Positions 1-10,770 of a DNA stretch of 64,000 nt are shown here, piece by piece. The stretch lies in assembly GCA_003260325.1 (NCBI GenBank), contig MOLU01000007.1, positions 1 to 64,000 on the forward strand, read 5' to 3'. The position numbers and the translations under genes were made by a program. The stretch comes from Candidatus Gracilibacteria bacterium GN02-872 (GTDB lineage: Bacteria > Patescibacteriota > Gracilibacteria > BD1-5 > UBA6164). Below the pieces are notes generated by a model that saw only the letters and a program-made list of their open reading frames with translations, did not search any database and had not been told where the DNA came from. Each line of letters begins with the position of its first letter. Position 1 is the stretch's first letter.

Positions 1-4
1 TTTT

Positions 5-1174
5 ATGAGTAGCCTATTTTATCAAATCTTTAACAAAAGTATTGAACTAAAAGAAGATGTAATCAAAGATTTCTTAGTTGATGTTGAGAAATTGTTTAAA
101 AAATTTCAAGAAGACAAAGATATAGACAACATCAGAGTTTTGAAAAATAAAATTGAGCATTTGCTTGAAAATAAGCCAAAAAAACTTACAAAAGATGCAA
201 AAAAAGAATACAAACTAATTGATGATTTTCTTGATCAAGTAAATGATTTTATCAGCATCAAAGAAAAGCAATTAAAAGAACAACAAAAAGCTAAAATAGT
301 TGATGTTGTGAAAGAAGTAGAAGCTGATTACAAAAAATGTGCAGATATTCCTGAAGAAAAAAGAAAAAAATACAAAAAAGTTTGTGTAAAAAAATCTAAA
401 ATAAGATATGAAAAAGAGATTATAGAGCTTCAACTTGAACTTTTAAAACTACAAAATCATATAAAAGAAACAGGACAAAAGCTTTTAATTATTTTTGAAT
501 GAAGAGATGCTGCTGGAAAATGAGGAACAATCAAAAGATTTAGAGAATATTTAAATCCTAGATGAGCTAGAGTTGTCGCTTTGGAAAAACCAAATGAACT
601 AGAAAGAACTCAATGGTACTTTCAAAGATACGTTTCACATTTGCCTGCTGGTTGAGAAATGGTATTTTTTGATAGAAGTTGGTATAATAGAGCCGGTGTT
701 GAGCCTGTTATGTGATTCGTTTCAAAACAATCTTATGAAGATTTCTTAAAAGATGTTCCAAATTTTGAAAAAATGCTTGTAAAATCTGGAATAAAAGTTA
801 TAAAGTTTTATTTCTCAGTTTCAAAAGAAGAACAAGCAGCAAGATTTGAATCTAGAAAATATAACCCATTAAAACAATACAAATTATCTTCAATTGACCA
901 ACACTCTCAACAACTTTGGGATAAATACACTTTAGCAGAATACCATAATTTCAAAAATACTCATAGCAAAGCAGCTCCTTGGATTTTAATAAATAGTGAT
1001 GACAAGAAAAAAGCTAGATTAAATGCTATAAAATATGTTTTGAATTTATATGATTATCCTGAAAAAATAGATAAAGAAAAACTGAAACTTGATAAAGATA
1101 TAATTTATAACTGAGAGAAAAAAGTAAAAGAACTTGAAAAAATCATTGATAAAGATGTTGACTTATTTGACTAA
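5..1174 (+). CDS. ppk2: Polyphosphate kinase 2 family protein (PPK2)
   Basis: Predicted to transfer phosphate between polyphosphate and nucleotides in the cytoplasm. The 389-residue reading needs UGA=Gly. The first ~150 residues are a charged, coiled-coil-like extension. The kinase core follows, with Walker A motif EGRDAAGKGGTIKRF near residues 163-177 and Walker B-type FFDRSWYNR near residue 220. The motif glycines are partly TGA. The ATG is taken because it gives the full PPK2 core, but the window edge leaves only 4 upstream bases, so an upstream start is possible. The PPK2 class and direction (ATP- or GTP-forming) cannot be decided here. Confidence 0.93.
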
Positions 1175-1176
1175 AA

Positions 1177-1207
1177 ATAGCTTCCTAAAAAGGAAACTAT
1201 TTTTTTT
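1177..1207. terminator. Bidirectional hairpin terminator
   Basis: The stem pairs ATAG-CTTCCT with AGGAAA-CTAT and is followed by a T-run on the plus strand. It sits 2 bases after the PPK2 stop and overlaps the stop of the convergent minus gene. Confidence 0.75.
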
Positions 1208-1520
1208 CTTCTTTTTCAAAAATTTTTTTCAAATCTCTTTTTATATCTTTTATTTTCTGAACTCTTTTTTCTTTTTTAAAAAAATTTGCAAACATATAAA
1301 TCATTGATCTTCTAAGCTTTACTAAATATCTGACTTTATCAACCTTTACAATTAAAATAAATCAAATAATAAGTATAAAAACTCAAACAACAACTCATCA
1401 AAAAGGCACAAAAATAATAAAAATTATTCAAATAATTATCAAAAAAACAGCAAAAAATACCCTTAGGAAATAAGGAAATTTTAGTTTTTCTCTCAAAAAA
1501 TTAAAAATTTTATATTCCAT
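1197..1520 (-). CDS. Small membrane protein, unknown function
   Basis: 107 residues. Two closely spaced hydrophobic segments (about residues 20-38 and 42-60, separated by a Gly-rich turn written with TGA codons) are followed by a Lys/Arg-rich cytoplasmic tail ending in EKEEKK. It resembles DUF4229/PspC-like two-TM topologies only in shape; I recognise no family. It is the last minus gene before PPK2 and lies ~100 bases downstream of the Bat operon, so it may be co-transcribed with it. Confidence 0.7.
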
Positions 1521-1620
1521 TTTTAAAAAACTTTTTTAGAAAAATTCTTGTCAGTTATATGAAATCTTTTAAAAAAATCAAGTTTATTTTGAAAAAAGCA
1601 TAAAAAGATTTTATAATTTT

Positions 1621-2538
1621 TTACCAGTCTTTTTTATGACTATTTTTACTAGAAAAGGGATCCTCAAAAAAGGCATCTCAAAAAATATCATCAGAAAAAT
1701 CATTTTGTTTTTTCTTGTCAAAACTTGAAGAATAAGTTTTTTCTACTTTTTTTAAATATTTTTCATAATCTTCCAAAGCTTTTTTTTCTTCTTCAGATAA
1801 CTCTATTTTATCACTTTCTTGCATCTTTTGTCAATTTTTTTCATCAGAACTTTTATTTTCTAAATTTTTCTGATTTTCTTGACTTTTATTTTGTCAGTTT
1901 TTTTCTTGATTTTGTCAGTTTTTTTCTTGATTTTGCATTTTATCATCTTGATTCTGCGAATTTTGATTATTTCCTTCAGATTTTTCAGAATTTTCTTGAT
2001 TTTGTTTCTCATCATTATTTGATCAACTTCAAGAGTTTTGTTTTTCTCATTGTTGTTGCTCTTTTTCTTCTGTTTCTTCTTGATTTTGTTCTAATTCATT
2101 TAACTTATTTTTTATAAATTCTATATTTTTCTCTATTTCCTGACTTTTCTTGATATTTAAAGCTTCTTCATAGTAAGAAATTGACTGAAGCCAATTCTGT
2201 TTCTTTTGCTCTTTGTATTCAGTTTTTTCTCAAATTCTATAATAAACATTTCAAAGAGAAAAATTTGACAAAAAAACAGAATCTTTATTTTCTCAAGTTT
2301 TTAGATTTTCAAAAATATTTTTTGCTTCTTCAAGATTTCAGCTTTTATAAGCCAAAACTCATAAATTATATTTTCAAAAATTATTTCAAGCATTTGAAAA
2401 ATATTTTTTTGCTTCTTCAAAATTTTTATTTGCAAAAGATTTTTCTCATAAATAATTATAAAAATAAGATTTCAAACTAAAGAAATTCAAGGCCAGAAAT
2501 ACTAAAATCAAAAAAATTAAAAATATTTTATTTCTCAT
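1621..2538 (-). CDS. TPR protein of the Bat operon (BatC-like)
   Basis: 305 residues. An N-terminal hydrophobic segment (residues ~4-25) is followed by TPR-type helices (EKSFANKNFEEAKKYF, then GNLEEAKNIFENL, then SISYYEEALNIKK) to about residue 150. A long Gln/Asn/Glu/Lys low-complexity region with repeats of NGQNQEK follows, then a charged tail. TPR proteins with this layout accompany vWA proteins in bat loci. Its ATG overlaps the end of the upstream BatB-like gene by 11 bases, which suggests translational coupling. The disordered region probably lies outside the membrane. Exact function unknown. Confidence 0.85.
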
Positions 2539-3526
2539 ATTTTTTATTGTCAAAAATATAAAATGCCAAAAATAAAACAAAAAAGAAAAATGAAACAAAA
2601 GCCAAAATCCTAGAAATACTTTTCATAGAATTAGAAAAATTTTCACTAAAAATATTTTTTTCAAGTTTTTCTAAATCATTTTGAAATTTATCTAAATCTG
2701 TAATTTTATCCATTTTTAAATATTTTCAGTTTGTTAAATTTGCTAATTTTTTTAGATTTTTTTCTCAAAGCTTTGCTATCACTTCTTTTCAGTCATATTT
2801 TTGGAAATTTTTTCTTCAAAAAATATCTTCTCATAAAATTATTTTTCATCAATCTGAGCTTCAAACTCAAACTATAAAATATTTAGATTTTTTTCAAATT
2901 GTTTTTTTTATTTCATCAGAAAATTCATAATCATCATCTCATCAATCTGAAACAAAAACTATAGCTTTTGATTTATTCTCTGCATAAAGTAATCTAGTTT
3001 CAGCTAATTTAACTGCTTTTTCAAAAGAAGTTCATTGATTTTCAAAATCTCTATAATCAGCTTTCTGCAAAAAAGTTAAAAACAAGTCTGTATCATTTGT
3101 CAAAGGCAAAGTTGACTTGGCATCTCAAGCAAAAATAACCAAAGAATATCGATTATTTTTATTTTTCAAAACAAAATATCAAATCGATTTTTTGGCAAAA
3201 TCAAGTCTCAAGTAGTTACCTCAATCCCCTCTAACATCAGCAACATTCATAGATTTGCTTACGTCAAGCACAAAAACGATATCTATTCCCATCCTTTGCT
3301 CTTTATCTCCAGGAAAATATTTTATTCAAAAAATAGATAAAAAAATAGAAAAAAAACTAAAAAATAAAAATAAAAATTTAAAATAAAAATATTTAGAAAA
3401 CTCAATTCAATATTTTTTAGAAATTTCAAGATTATTTTTATAAAAAGTAAAAAAACAAAATCCTAGAAATAGCATTATAAAGATGAATATCAAAATTGTA
3501 AAAATATTTAAATTAAAAACTTGCAT
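2528..3526 (-). CDS. BatB-like von Willebrand A membrane protein
   Basis: 332 residues. N-terminal TM segments (about residues 5-25 and 45-65) precede a vWA domain with MIDAS motif VFVLDVSKSMN near residue 85, and a C-terminal TM helix lies near residue 305. Same size and order as its paralogue BatA downstream of DUF58. In Bat loci such proteins form membrane complexes with MoxR ATPases. Glycines such as SDGGDDD and GVGSSDGG are TGA-coded, so the standard code shows only the C-terminal 61 residues as an ORF. Confidence 0.9.
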
Positions 3527-3548
3527 TTTTATTTTTTTATTTTATAAT
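3521..3548 (+). promoter_or_regulatory. Predicted sigma70 promoter for the 56-residue plus gene
   Basis: TTGCAT, 16-base spacer, TATAAT. It begins inside the start codon region of the minus-strand BatB-like gene and points at the small plus-strand gene. Confidence 0.5.
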
Positions 3549-3578
3549 ATTAAAACTTTAATTATTTTTTTTAGAAAA

Positions 3579-3749
3579 ATGAATTTAGAAACAATAAATA
3601 CTTGAGGAAAAGAAGAAACAAAAAATATAGATTTAATAAAAAAGCTAACTATAGAGCACAGAAATATAATCAATGAAATCAGAAATAGTGATATTCGTAA
3701 TTCTTATCCTTACAATCAAGATCCTAGATTCAATCCTAAATTAAAGTAA
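3579..3749 (+). CDS. Hypothetical 56-residue protein inside the Bat operon
   Basis: Short soluble charged protein beginning MNLETINTGGKEE and ending DPRFNPKLK, with one predicted helix in the middle. It reads on the strand opposite to the operon, in the gap between the two vWA genes, and has its own promoter-like sequence. I do not recognise it. The composition looks protein-like, but without homologues its reality is uncertain. Confidence 0.5.
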
Positions 3750-3769
3750 AAATAATTTATTTTTCTTTT

Positions 3770-4768
3770 TTATTTTTGAAAAATATTCTTTAAGTTCAAA
3801 AAACTACAAAAAAGTAAAAATAGTAAAAAACTCAGAAAATAAGCAAAGCTATCATAAATATCCCTATAAGTTTTTTTTGTTTTCTCTTCAATATCAGTTT
3901 TCTGTAGTTTTTCGAGCTCAGTAAAAATATTTTCAAAAGATTTGTTATCAGTAGCTCTAAAAAATTTTCAATTTGTAATTTCAGAAATTTCTTTTAAAAA
4001 CACATCATTTAGAGGCTTAACAATAGCCTTTTGTTCAAAAGGTCAATTTTTATAATTTACAAAAGCATCTTGTTTTCCTCAAATTCAAACACTATAAATT
4101 TTTATTCAATCATCCCTTGCTGAAATAGAAGCTACTTTTGGCTCTGCTCAAGTATTTGCATCTCAGTCAGTTATCAAAACAATTGTTTTTTCTCTATTTT
4201 TATCATCTTTATCAAACATATTTTTCCCCATCAAAATCGCATCTCAAATGGCTGTTCAGGGAAATTGAGATTGGTTTATCGTCTCTGTAGAAATATTTTT
4301 TACAGTTTCTTCCAAAATTTTGTAATCAAAAGTTAGAGGAATTCAAACAAATGGTTTTCAAGCAAAAAGTACAAGTCAAACTCGATTTGTTTTTTGTTTT
4401 TGTAAAAAATTTATAATCAGTTTTTTCGCGGATTCTAGCCTAGTTGGTAATAAATCTATAGCATTCATACTTTCTGAAACATCAAAAGCCAAAACTATAT
4501 CAATCCCGCTTTTTTTGTCTTTTTCATCAGTATTTACTTTATTTGGATTAGCAAAGATAAAAGAAAACATAAAAAATGCTGAAATTATCAGAAAAATCCT
4601 AAAATAAAATAAAAAAGAATTTCTTTTAAAAACCTGTTTTAAATCATTAAAAGCCGAAAAATTTTGATATTTATTTCTATTTTTATAAAAAAGAAATAAA
4701 AAAAATAAAGCTAAAATTGGTAAAAAAAGATAATATGGTTCAAAAAATTCTACATTAAATATTTTCAT
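3770..4768 (-). CDS. BatA-like von Willebrand A membrane protein
   Basis: 332 residues. Two N-terminal TM helices (about 13-30 and 55-75) precede a vWA domain with MIDAS IVLAFDVSESMNAID near residue 90, TAIGDAI (MIDAS Thr region) and VLITDGDANTG; a C-terminal TM helix lies near residue 310. Typical bat-operon partner of MoxR and DUF58. The first 130 residues are open under the standard code; the rest needs UGA=Gly. Confidence 0.92.
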
Positions 4769-4780
4769 AATTTTTTAATT

Positions 4781-5221
4781 TTATAAATCTTTTTCAAAAA
4801 TATCTTTTAAATCTTGAAAAATATTTTCTATTTGCGAGGCATCAATTTCATTTTCTTTATACTTTAAAAAATAAATTTTTGAGAATAAATTAACAAAATT
4901 TTCATCAAAATTTAAATTTTTAAATTCTGAAAAACTCATTTTTGAAATTTCAGTATTTCAAGATTTCTTCTCAAGAAATAAAGAAAATAAGTGTAAACTT
5001 TTTTCTAAAAAATTATCAGAATTTTTTAATTTTTCAAGTTCAATCAAAAAATCTATATTTTTTTCTTCTGTTTTTTTTACTTCTTTGATTTCTACTTTTG
5101 GCTTATTTTTAAATAAAAACAAATAAAAAATAAAAATCAAAAAAATTATTCAAACAACAAAAAAACTATAAATTTCAAAAGGAAATCACAAATCAAATCA
5201 TTTTTCAAAAATATCTTTCAT
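4781..5221 (-). CDS. Single-TM protein of the Bat operon (DUF4381-like position)
   Basis: 146 residues. Short N-terminal stretch, one strong TM segment (residues ~18-40), then a Lys/Glu-rich cytoplasmic domain ending near EKDL. It lies between DUF58 and BatA, the usual place of DUF4381 proteins. Topology agrees, but I cannot confirm the family by sequence alone. The ATG overlaps the area just past the DUF58 stop by a few bases, so coupling is likely. Confidence 0.75.
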
Positions 5222-5224
5222 AAG

Positions 5225-6079
5225 CTACAACTTGCTAAAATAAAGAAATAATTCTTTAAAAATATTTTTTTTCGTATCCATATAAATATATCAAATTTTA
5301 TTTTTTTTCAAAATATTTTTAAAATTTTCTAGTTTTTCCTTTCTTAAAATATTAAATTTTTCAGTTTCTTTTGAACTCAAAGATAAATCCAAAAAATTGT
5401 TATCAGATGCAAAAACTACATCATTTCAAATATTTTCTAAATTATTTTCAAAATAATCAAAAATATTTATAAAAATAACTTCATTTCTCAGTCAAAGAAT
5501 TTTTAAACTTTTATCATCTTCTTGCAAAATATCGTCACTTAAAATAAAAATTAAATTATCTTTTGTTTTATTTTTTACTAAATTTTCAAAAATCTTTTTT
5601 GTTCGATTATGGTCTATTTTTCAGCTTCTCTGAGAATTTTCTATTTTATCAATTGTTCTCAAAATATTTCAAAAATCTTTTTTGTATGGAATAAATTCTT
5701 GTTTTTCGCTTCAATAAAACAAAATTCAAAAACTGTCAGAATTTTTATATGAACTAAAAGCCAAACTATAAAAAACCTCTTCTAGTATTTCTTTTTTGGT
5801 TTGTTTAGCTATTTTCCAAAAAATAGAAGGGTTTAAATCAATCAAAAACAAAACTTTTAGTTCTTTTTCTTCTTCAAATATTTTAGAATAAATTTTATCA
5901 GTTTTTGATGAAGTTTTCCAATCAATTGCCTTAACGGGGTCTCAAAAAACATATTCTTTATGTTCTGAAAAATTTATTCAGCTTCAGTGAAACTTACTTT
6001 TATACAAGCCAAAAAGTAAATTTCAAATTGATTTAGTTAATTTAAAATCAATAAGTTTTATTTTTTTTATTATTTGCAT
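5225..6079 (-). CDS. DUF58 domain protein
   Basis: 284 residues. Hallmarks of DUF58: HEHKEYV-like FSEHKEYVFGDPVKAIDWKTSSK near residue 38, then a vWA-like fold with VLFLIDLNPSIFW near residue 75 and FILSDD near residue 175. Cytoplasmic; member of MoxR/Bat loci, thought to act with the AAA ATPase in assembling or activating membrane complexes. It overlaps or abuts the next operon gene. Confidence 0.92.
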
Positions 6080-6094
6080 AAGTTTTATTTAGTT

Positions 6095-6242
6095 GGAGGG
6101 GGAACGTGAATCTTTTATTATTTTACTTTATTATTTTACTTTATTTTTTATTTATTTTTTATACTTTTTAATTATTTTATACTTTTTATATTTTTACTTT
6201 ATTTCTTATTTTATATATTTTTATGAAAAATATTCCCCCTCC
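6095..6242. repeat. AT-only block bounded by GC-rich inverted repeats
   Basis: GGAGGGGGAA on the left and its exact complement TTCCCCCTCC on the right bound about 128 bases made almost only of A/T, with tandem TTATTATTTTAC-like units. It lies in the MoxR-DUF58 gap inside the operon. In the minus-strand transcript it could form a long stem. It could also be a small MITE-like insertion; no target-site duplication is obvious. Confidence 0.6.
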
Positions 6243-6248
6243 GTGCTT

Positions 6249-7226
6249 TTAAGATACAGTTATTTTAGAAATTATTTGTTCAATTATATATTCTTCATCA
6301 ATCTCATCAACTATTGCTTCATAGCTTAAAATAAGTCTATGGCAAAGAGTATTTTTTACTAATTTTTTTATATCTTCTGGAATTACAAAACTTCTTCATT
6401 CTATCAAAGCTAAGGCTTTTGCTGCTCTAAGAGTAGAAATTCATCATCTTGGAGAAACTCAAAAATTTATGTATTTTTTCAAATCTTTTAATCAATAATT
6501 TTCTGGATTTCTCGTCGCATCAACTATTTTTGAAACATAATCAAAAATTGCATCTGAAATATATATTTTCTCAACTAAGTCCTGCAGATGAAAAATATCT
6601 TGTTTTGAAAGGATTTTATTTACTTCTTTTTTATCATCATAAACAACATTTTTATACATTTCTTTTTCTTGTTCAAAACTCGGATAATCAACTTTTACTT
6701 TCATAGAAAATCTATCAAGTTGTGCTTCTGGAAGCTTATAAGTTCATGACTGTTCAACTGGATTTTGTGTTGCTAAAACTAAAAATGGTTTTTCCAGAAC
6801 AAAAGTTTCTTTTCAAATAGTTATAGAACCTTCAGCCATAGCTTCAAGTAGAGCAGACTGGACCTTTGACGGGGCTCTATTTATTTCGTCGGCTAAAATA
6901 AAATTATTAAAAATTGGTCATTTTTTTATATCAAAACTAGAATTTTTTATATTAAAAATCTCAGTTCAAATCAAATCACTTGGTAACAAATCAGGTGTAA
7001 ATTGAATTCTATTAAAGCCTAAATCAACACATTTACTCAAAGTTGAAATAGTCAAAGTTTTTGCAAGTCAAGGCATTCACTCAAGTAAAATATGTCATCC
7101 TCAAATAAGACAAATAATAGTCTTTTCAATTAAATCATTTTGTCAAAAAACTTTTTTTGATATTTCCATTTTTAGCTCTTTTACTTTTTGTGAAGCCTCA
7201 TAAATATCTTTTTCTAAAATTTCCAT
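6249..7226 (-). CDS. MoxR family AAA+ ATPase
   Basis: 325 residues. Walker A HILLEGMPGLAKT near residue 40, Walker [23 protein letters not shown] near residue 110, sensor 1 [24 protein letters not shown] near residue 160, and the C-terminal lid domain. Cytoplasmic ATPase that remodels vWA-protein complexes. Precedes DUF58 and the vWA genes in the same operon. Many glycines in the motifs are TGA. Confidence 0.95.
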
Positions 7227-7248
7227 TTATTCTCAAAAAATTATAAAA

Positions 7249-7554
7249 TTAAGCTTTTAAATCTTTTCTCAAATTCGTCAAAATCAAAGAATTTTCAGAA
7301 ATCAAATCTAGAGTTTTTTGCTCAAATGAAGTATTATATTGTTCTAACAGTAGTTTATGATATTTTTTTCTTTTTTTGATTTCATTTTTCAATGATTTTT
7401 TAGTTACTTTTTGAGAATTTGTAAACCTAGCTGTAGCGTCATCTCTGTAAAATCACTGTAAATTTGCATCAGGTTTAGAATGGTTTCAAAAAGCCAAATT
7501 TCACGGAATAGATGTAAAAAGTACAAATAACAATATTAAAAATTTTTTTCTCAT
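7249..7554 (-). CDS. Small secreted or periplasm-facing protein
   Basis: 101 residues. N-terminal signal peptide (MRKKFLILLFVLFTSIPW, cleavage possibly near residue 22), then a basic helical domain rich in Lys with KKRKKYHKLLLEQYNTSF. No family recognised. Lies between the BatD-like gene and moxR with gaps of 16 and 22 bases, so it is part of the operon. Confidence 0.75.
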
Positions 7555-7570
7555 ATTTTTTTATTATAAA

Positions 7571-8482
7571 TTATTTTTCAAGAAATTCTTTTATTTTTTC
7601 AAGAAATTCTTTTTTATCAAGTTCTAAATCTGAATATTTTAATTTGTTAAAAAATAAATTTATTTCTCTAAGTTTTTCTTTTTCTTCAGATTCAGCTATT
7701 TGTTCAATCATTTCAGAAATATTTTTATTTCAAATCTCAATTCAATATTTTTCTAAAATTTTATTCTTTATACTTTTTTCAGCTTGCTCAAGAAAATCAT
7801 TTGAGTTTATGTCTAAATTTTCTCTAAAATTTTCATCTTCTTTTTGCTCTTGATCATTAAATTCTGCTTCTTGTTTTTTTGAACCAAATCATAAAAAATA
7901 AATTAGAATTCATAAAATAATTATTAAAAAAAATATTATTAAAAATGTATTTATTCAAGATTTTTCATCAACTTTTTCTTTTGTTTCAATTAAAAAATTA
8001 CCTGTAGAATTATTATTTAAGGCTAATTTAAGGTCAGAAGCTTTATTTTCTTGATGAACATTTTCATTTACAACTTTTATTTTCAAAGCATCTATTTGCC
8101 TTTTTTCTCAATCTTTATCAAAAGAAAATGGTCAAATATCAAATTCTCAAGTTTTTTTTGGAATCAAAGAAAAAGTGTAACTTGCCCTTCCCTCTTTTTT
8201 TTCTTCTAATTGTCAATTTTTTATTATTCATTGAGAAATAAAGCTAAATCATTGATTTATCAAAGAAATATCAAAGTTTTCCATTCATTTTACTTTTTTT
8301 ATGCTTTCAAGCAATTCAGAAATATCAATATCTCAATCAATTCAAGTAAAATCAACATTCAATGAAACAAAATCATCTTTTGAATTTATTTCAGTTTTAT
8401 CAGCTTTTATATCAACTTCATATGTAAAAACACAATCTGTTGAGAATAAAAGTAATGATAATAAGACAATTATTTTTTTCAT
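7571..8482 (-). CDS. BatD-like membrane protein, first gene of the Bat operon
   Basis: 303 residues. Signal peptide (residues 1-20), an immunoglobulin-like extracellular beta domain of the BatD type (VDIKADKTEINSKDDFVSLNVDF at the start; KKTGEFDIGPFSF, the BatD 'G.f.i.p' pattern, near residue 115), one TM helix near residues 180-200, and an acidic cytoplasmic tail. Function inferred from context and fold pattern: oxygen or stress tolerance complexes have been linked to bat loci. It starts the operon and faces a putative regulator site. Confidence 0.8.
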
Positions 8483-8520
8483 TTTTTCAAATTTTCGCTT
8501 AAATATCTAAATTTAAAAAT

Positions 8521-8557
8521 ATTATAACTATGAATTGTTAAGAAAGTGTTAAGAAAA
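8521..8557 (-). promoter_or_regulatory. Bat operon promoter with tandem direct repeat (pho-box-like)
   Basis: On the minus strand a TATAAT box (plus positions 8521-8526) is preceded, after a 9-base gap, by two adjacent 11-base repeats (8536-8546 and 8547-8557). These read CTTAACA-CTTT then CTTAACA-ATTC-like on the minus strand (TGTTAAGAAAG twice on the plus strand). Two 7+4 repeats just upstream of the -10 box is the architecture of PhoB/OmpR-type activator sites. The neighbouring divergent gene encodes such a regulator. Confidence 0.6.
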
Positions 8558-8654
8558 AGTTTTTTTTTTGTTAATTTTTTGGAAATTTTAGTTTTTTGCT
8601 TAAAATAACAGTTGTATTTTTAAAAATTTAAAATATTTCTTAAAAAATAAAATT

Positions 8655-9326
8655 ATGAAAGTTCTCGTTGTTGAAGATGATCAAATCATTTGACCAAATA
8701 TCTGCGAATATTTAGAAGAAAATAGTTTCTTAGTTACTTTAAAAGAAAACTGACAAGATTGACTTAAAGAAGCGCTAAAAAACAAATATGATATTTTTAT
8801 TTTAGATGTGATGCTTCCACTAAAAGATGGTTTTAGTATCGCAAAAGAAATAAGAGAAAACTGAATCAAAACTCCAATTATTTTTTTAACTGCAAAAGAA
8901 GATTTAGAAAGCAAAGAAAGATGATTTAATGTTTGATGAGACGATTATTTAACAAAACCTTTTAAATTAAAGGAATTAGTTTTAAGAATAAGAAGTATTC
9001 TCAAAAGAGTCAATAAATCTGAGATTTTAGACAAAATAGTAGCTTGAGATATTATTTTAGATTTAGGCTTAAAAGAAGTAAAAAGATGAAATAAAATTAT
9101 AAATTTAACTCCAAAAGAATTTATGATTTTAGAATATTTAATGAAAAATAAAGGAAAAGCGGTTCCGAAAAAAGAAATTTTAGAGTACATTTGGTGAATA
9201 AATAATGATATTTGGTCTGATGTAATCAGAGCTCATATTTTGACTTTGAGAAAAAAATTAAATGATTGATTCAAATTTGACCCAATAGTAACAGTAAGGT
9301 GAATTTGATTTAAGTTTTTAGATTAA
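8655..9326 (+). CDS. OmpR/PhoB family response regulator
   Basis: 223 residues. Receiver domain with acidic pair EDD (residues 7-9), phospho-acceptor Asp in FILDVMLPLKDGF near residue 51, and Lys in YLTKPFKL near residue 102. A C-terminal winged helix follows (TPKEFMILEYLMKNKGKAVPKKEILEYIW, recognition helix around DVIRAHILTLRKKL). Cytoplasmic DNA-binding regulator, divergent from the Bat operon and 5 bases ahead of its kinase gene. Confidence 0.95.
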
Positions 9327-9330
9327 AAAT

Positions 9331-10620
9331 ATGAAAAATAAATTTTGAATAAAAACAAGAGTTTTTTTGTGATTTTGATTTTTTTTGATCACAATTATAA
9401 ATATTCTTTTATATCTTTTATATCTTTGAGTTGAGGATTCTTTTATTTCTGGAATTGAAGCAAATATTGAGAAAAATTATAACACAATAAAAAAAGTAAT
9501 TGACCAACAAGAAGCTGAAAACAAAGATACAATAAATCTCACAAGTGATGATCTAAAAAGCCTAAAAGATTTATGATTTTTTACATCTTTTTGAAAGAAA
9601 AATGAAGAAATAGAAAAAAACTACAAACTTTGAAGTTTTGTTTATTGAAAAGAAATCTTTTTTAGGTGAGATTATAAATGATACAACATCATAATTTGAA
9701 AAAATATTTCTGATTTCTTGAATTACAAGTCAAAGATGATGGAAGTTATTTTGTATGCAGATTTGATTAGTGTAATTATTTTGATTGTTATGGTTTATCT
9801 TATAACAAACAGACTTTTGAAACCACTTATTGAATTATCAAAATTTATTTCAAAATATGACATCACAAAAAATAAAGAACTTATAAAAAATAATTATTGA
9901 GATTCTGAGATTTGACTTATAACAGACGCAATAAATAATTTAATTTCAAAATCAAAAAATATTTTAGAATCGCAAAAAAGATTTATTCAGGATTCAAGCC
10001 ACGAGCTAAAAACCCCTCTTATGCAAATTGATTCAAATATTGAGCTTTTAGAAGAAAAAATTGAAGATGAAAAAATTCTCAAAAAACTTGAAAATATCAA
10101 AAAATCAAGTGAAAATATTAACAAAATTGTTTCAAATTTATGATTTATTTTGAGATGAGAAGAAAATTTCCAAAACACAGAAAAAATAGATATTTATAAA
10201 TATCTAAATAATTTAGTAAAATGATTTTATAGCATAGCAAATGAAAAAAATATTCAGATAAATATCGAAAAAATAGAAGATTTGGAAATAGAAAATAACA
10301 CTTATTTTTTAGACAGACTTTTCGGGAACTTGATACAAAACGCAATTTTTTACAATAACTGAAATTCTGAAATAAAAATAAAAATTTTTAAAAATAAAGT
10401 TATTTTAAAAGATAATTGAGTTTGAATAAAAAAAGATGAATTAGAAAAGATCTTTGATAGATTTTATAGGAACTCTGATTCAAATATTTATAACAAAAAT
10501 TGAAGCTGACTTGGTTTAACAATAGTGAAAAAGATTTGTGATGATTTTGGTTGGGAAATATATATTTCCTCAGAAATATGAGTCTGAAGCACTTTTGAAA
10601 TAATTTTTAAACAAAATTAA
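9331..10620 (+). CDS. Membrane sensor histidine kinase
   Basis: 429 residues. TM1 about residues 12-33, an extracytoplasmic sensor region of ~95 residues, TM2 about residues 133-155, HAMP-like linker, HisKA with FIQDSSHELKTPL (phospho-His near residue 224), then HATPase_c with GNLIQNAIFYNN (N box), LKDNGVGIKKDELEKIF (G1) and GSGLGLTIVKK (G2). Cognate kinase of the preceding response regulator. The input signal is unknown. Confidence 0.95.
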
Positions 10621-10642
10621 AAGCTTGGATTCTCCCAAGCTT
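10621..10642. terminator. Hairpin terminator between convergent genes
   Basis: Perfect 8-base stem AAGCTTGG/CCAAGCTT with a 6-base loop directly after the kinase stop. The T-rich tract follows on the minus side, so it mainly serves the 30-residue minus gene. Confidence 0.7.
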
Positions 10643-10645
10643 TAC

Positions 10646-10738
10646 CTACAAACCTAAAAAAATTGTGAGAACTATAATGAAAATAACAATTGCTATAATA
10701 GCAACTGCAAGTTCCCCATCAATTTCTTCTTCATTCAT
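10646..10738 (-). CDS. 30-residue membrane peptide
   Basis: Sequence pattern: acidic N-terminus MNEEEIDGEL, then one hydrophobic helix of about 19 residues to the C-terminus. An unusually strong GGAGG Shine-Dalgarno sequence lies 5 bases before the ATG, and a promoter and terminator frame the gene, so translation is credible despite the length. Paired with the similarly built 29-residue peptide just upstream. Function unknown; a regulatory or stress small membrane protein is possible. Confidence 0.65.
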   Translation of the reverse strand: MNEEEIDGELAVAIIAIVIFIIVLTIFLGL

Positions 10739-10770
10739 TTTTCCTCCTTTTCATTTTTTGAAAGAATGTA

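Noticed and set aside
1725-2480. Plus ORFs rich in Phe/Leu
   Set aside because: Antisense of the Gln/Asn/Lys-rich BatC-like gene.
6093-6329. Plus ORF with a GGAGG-like start (MEGERES...)
   Set aside because: It runs through the AT-only block and then antisense through moxR; composition is only Phe/Tyr/Ile/Leu. The GGAGG belongs to the inverted repeat.
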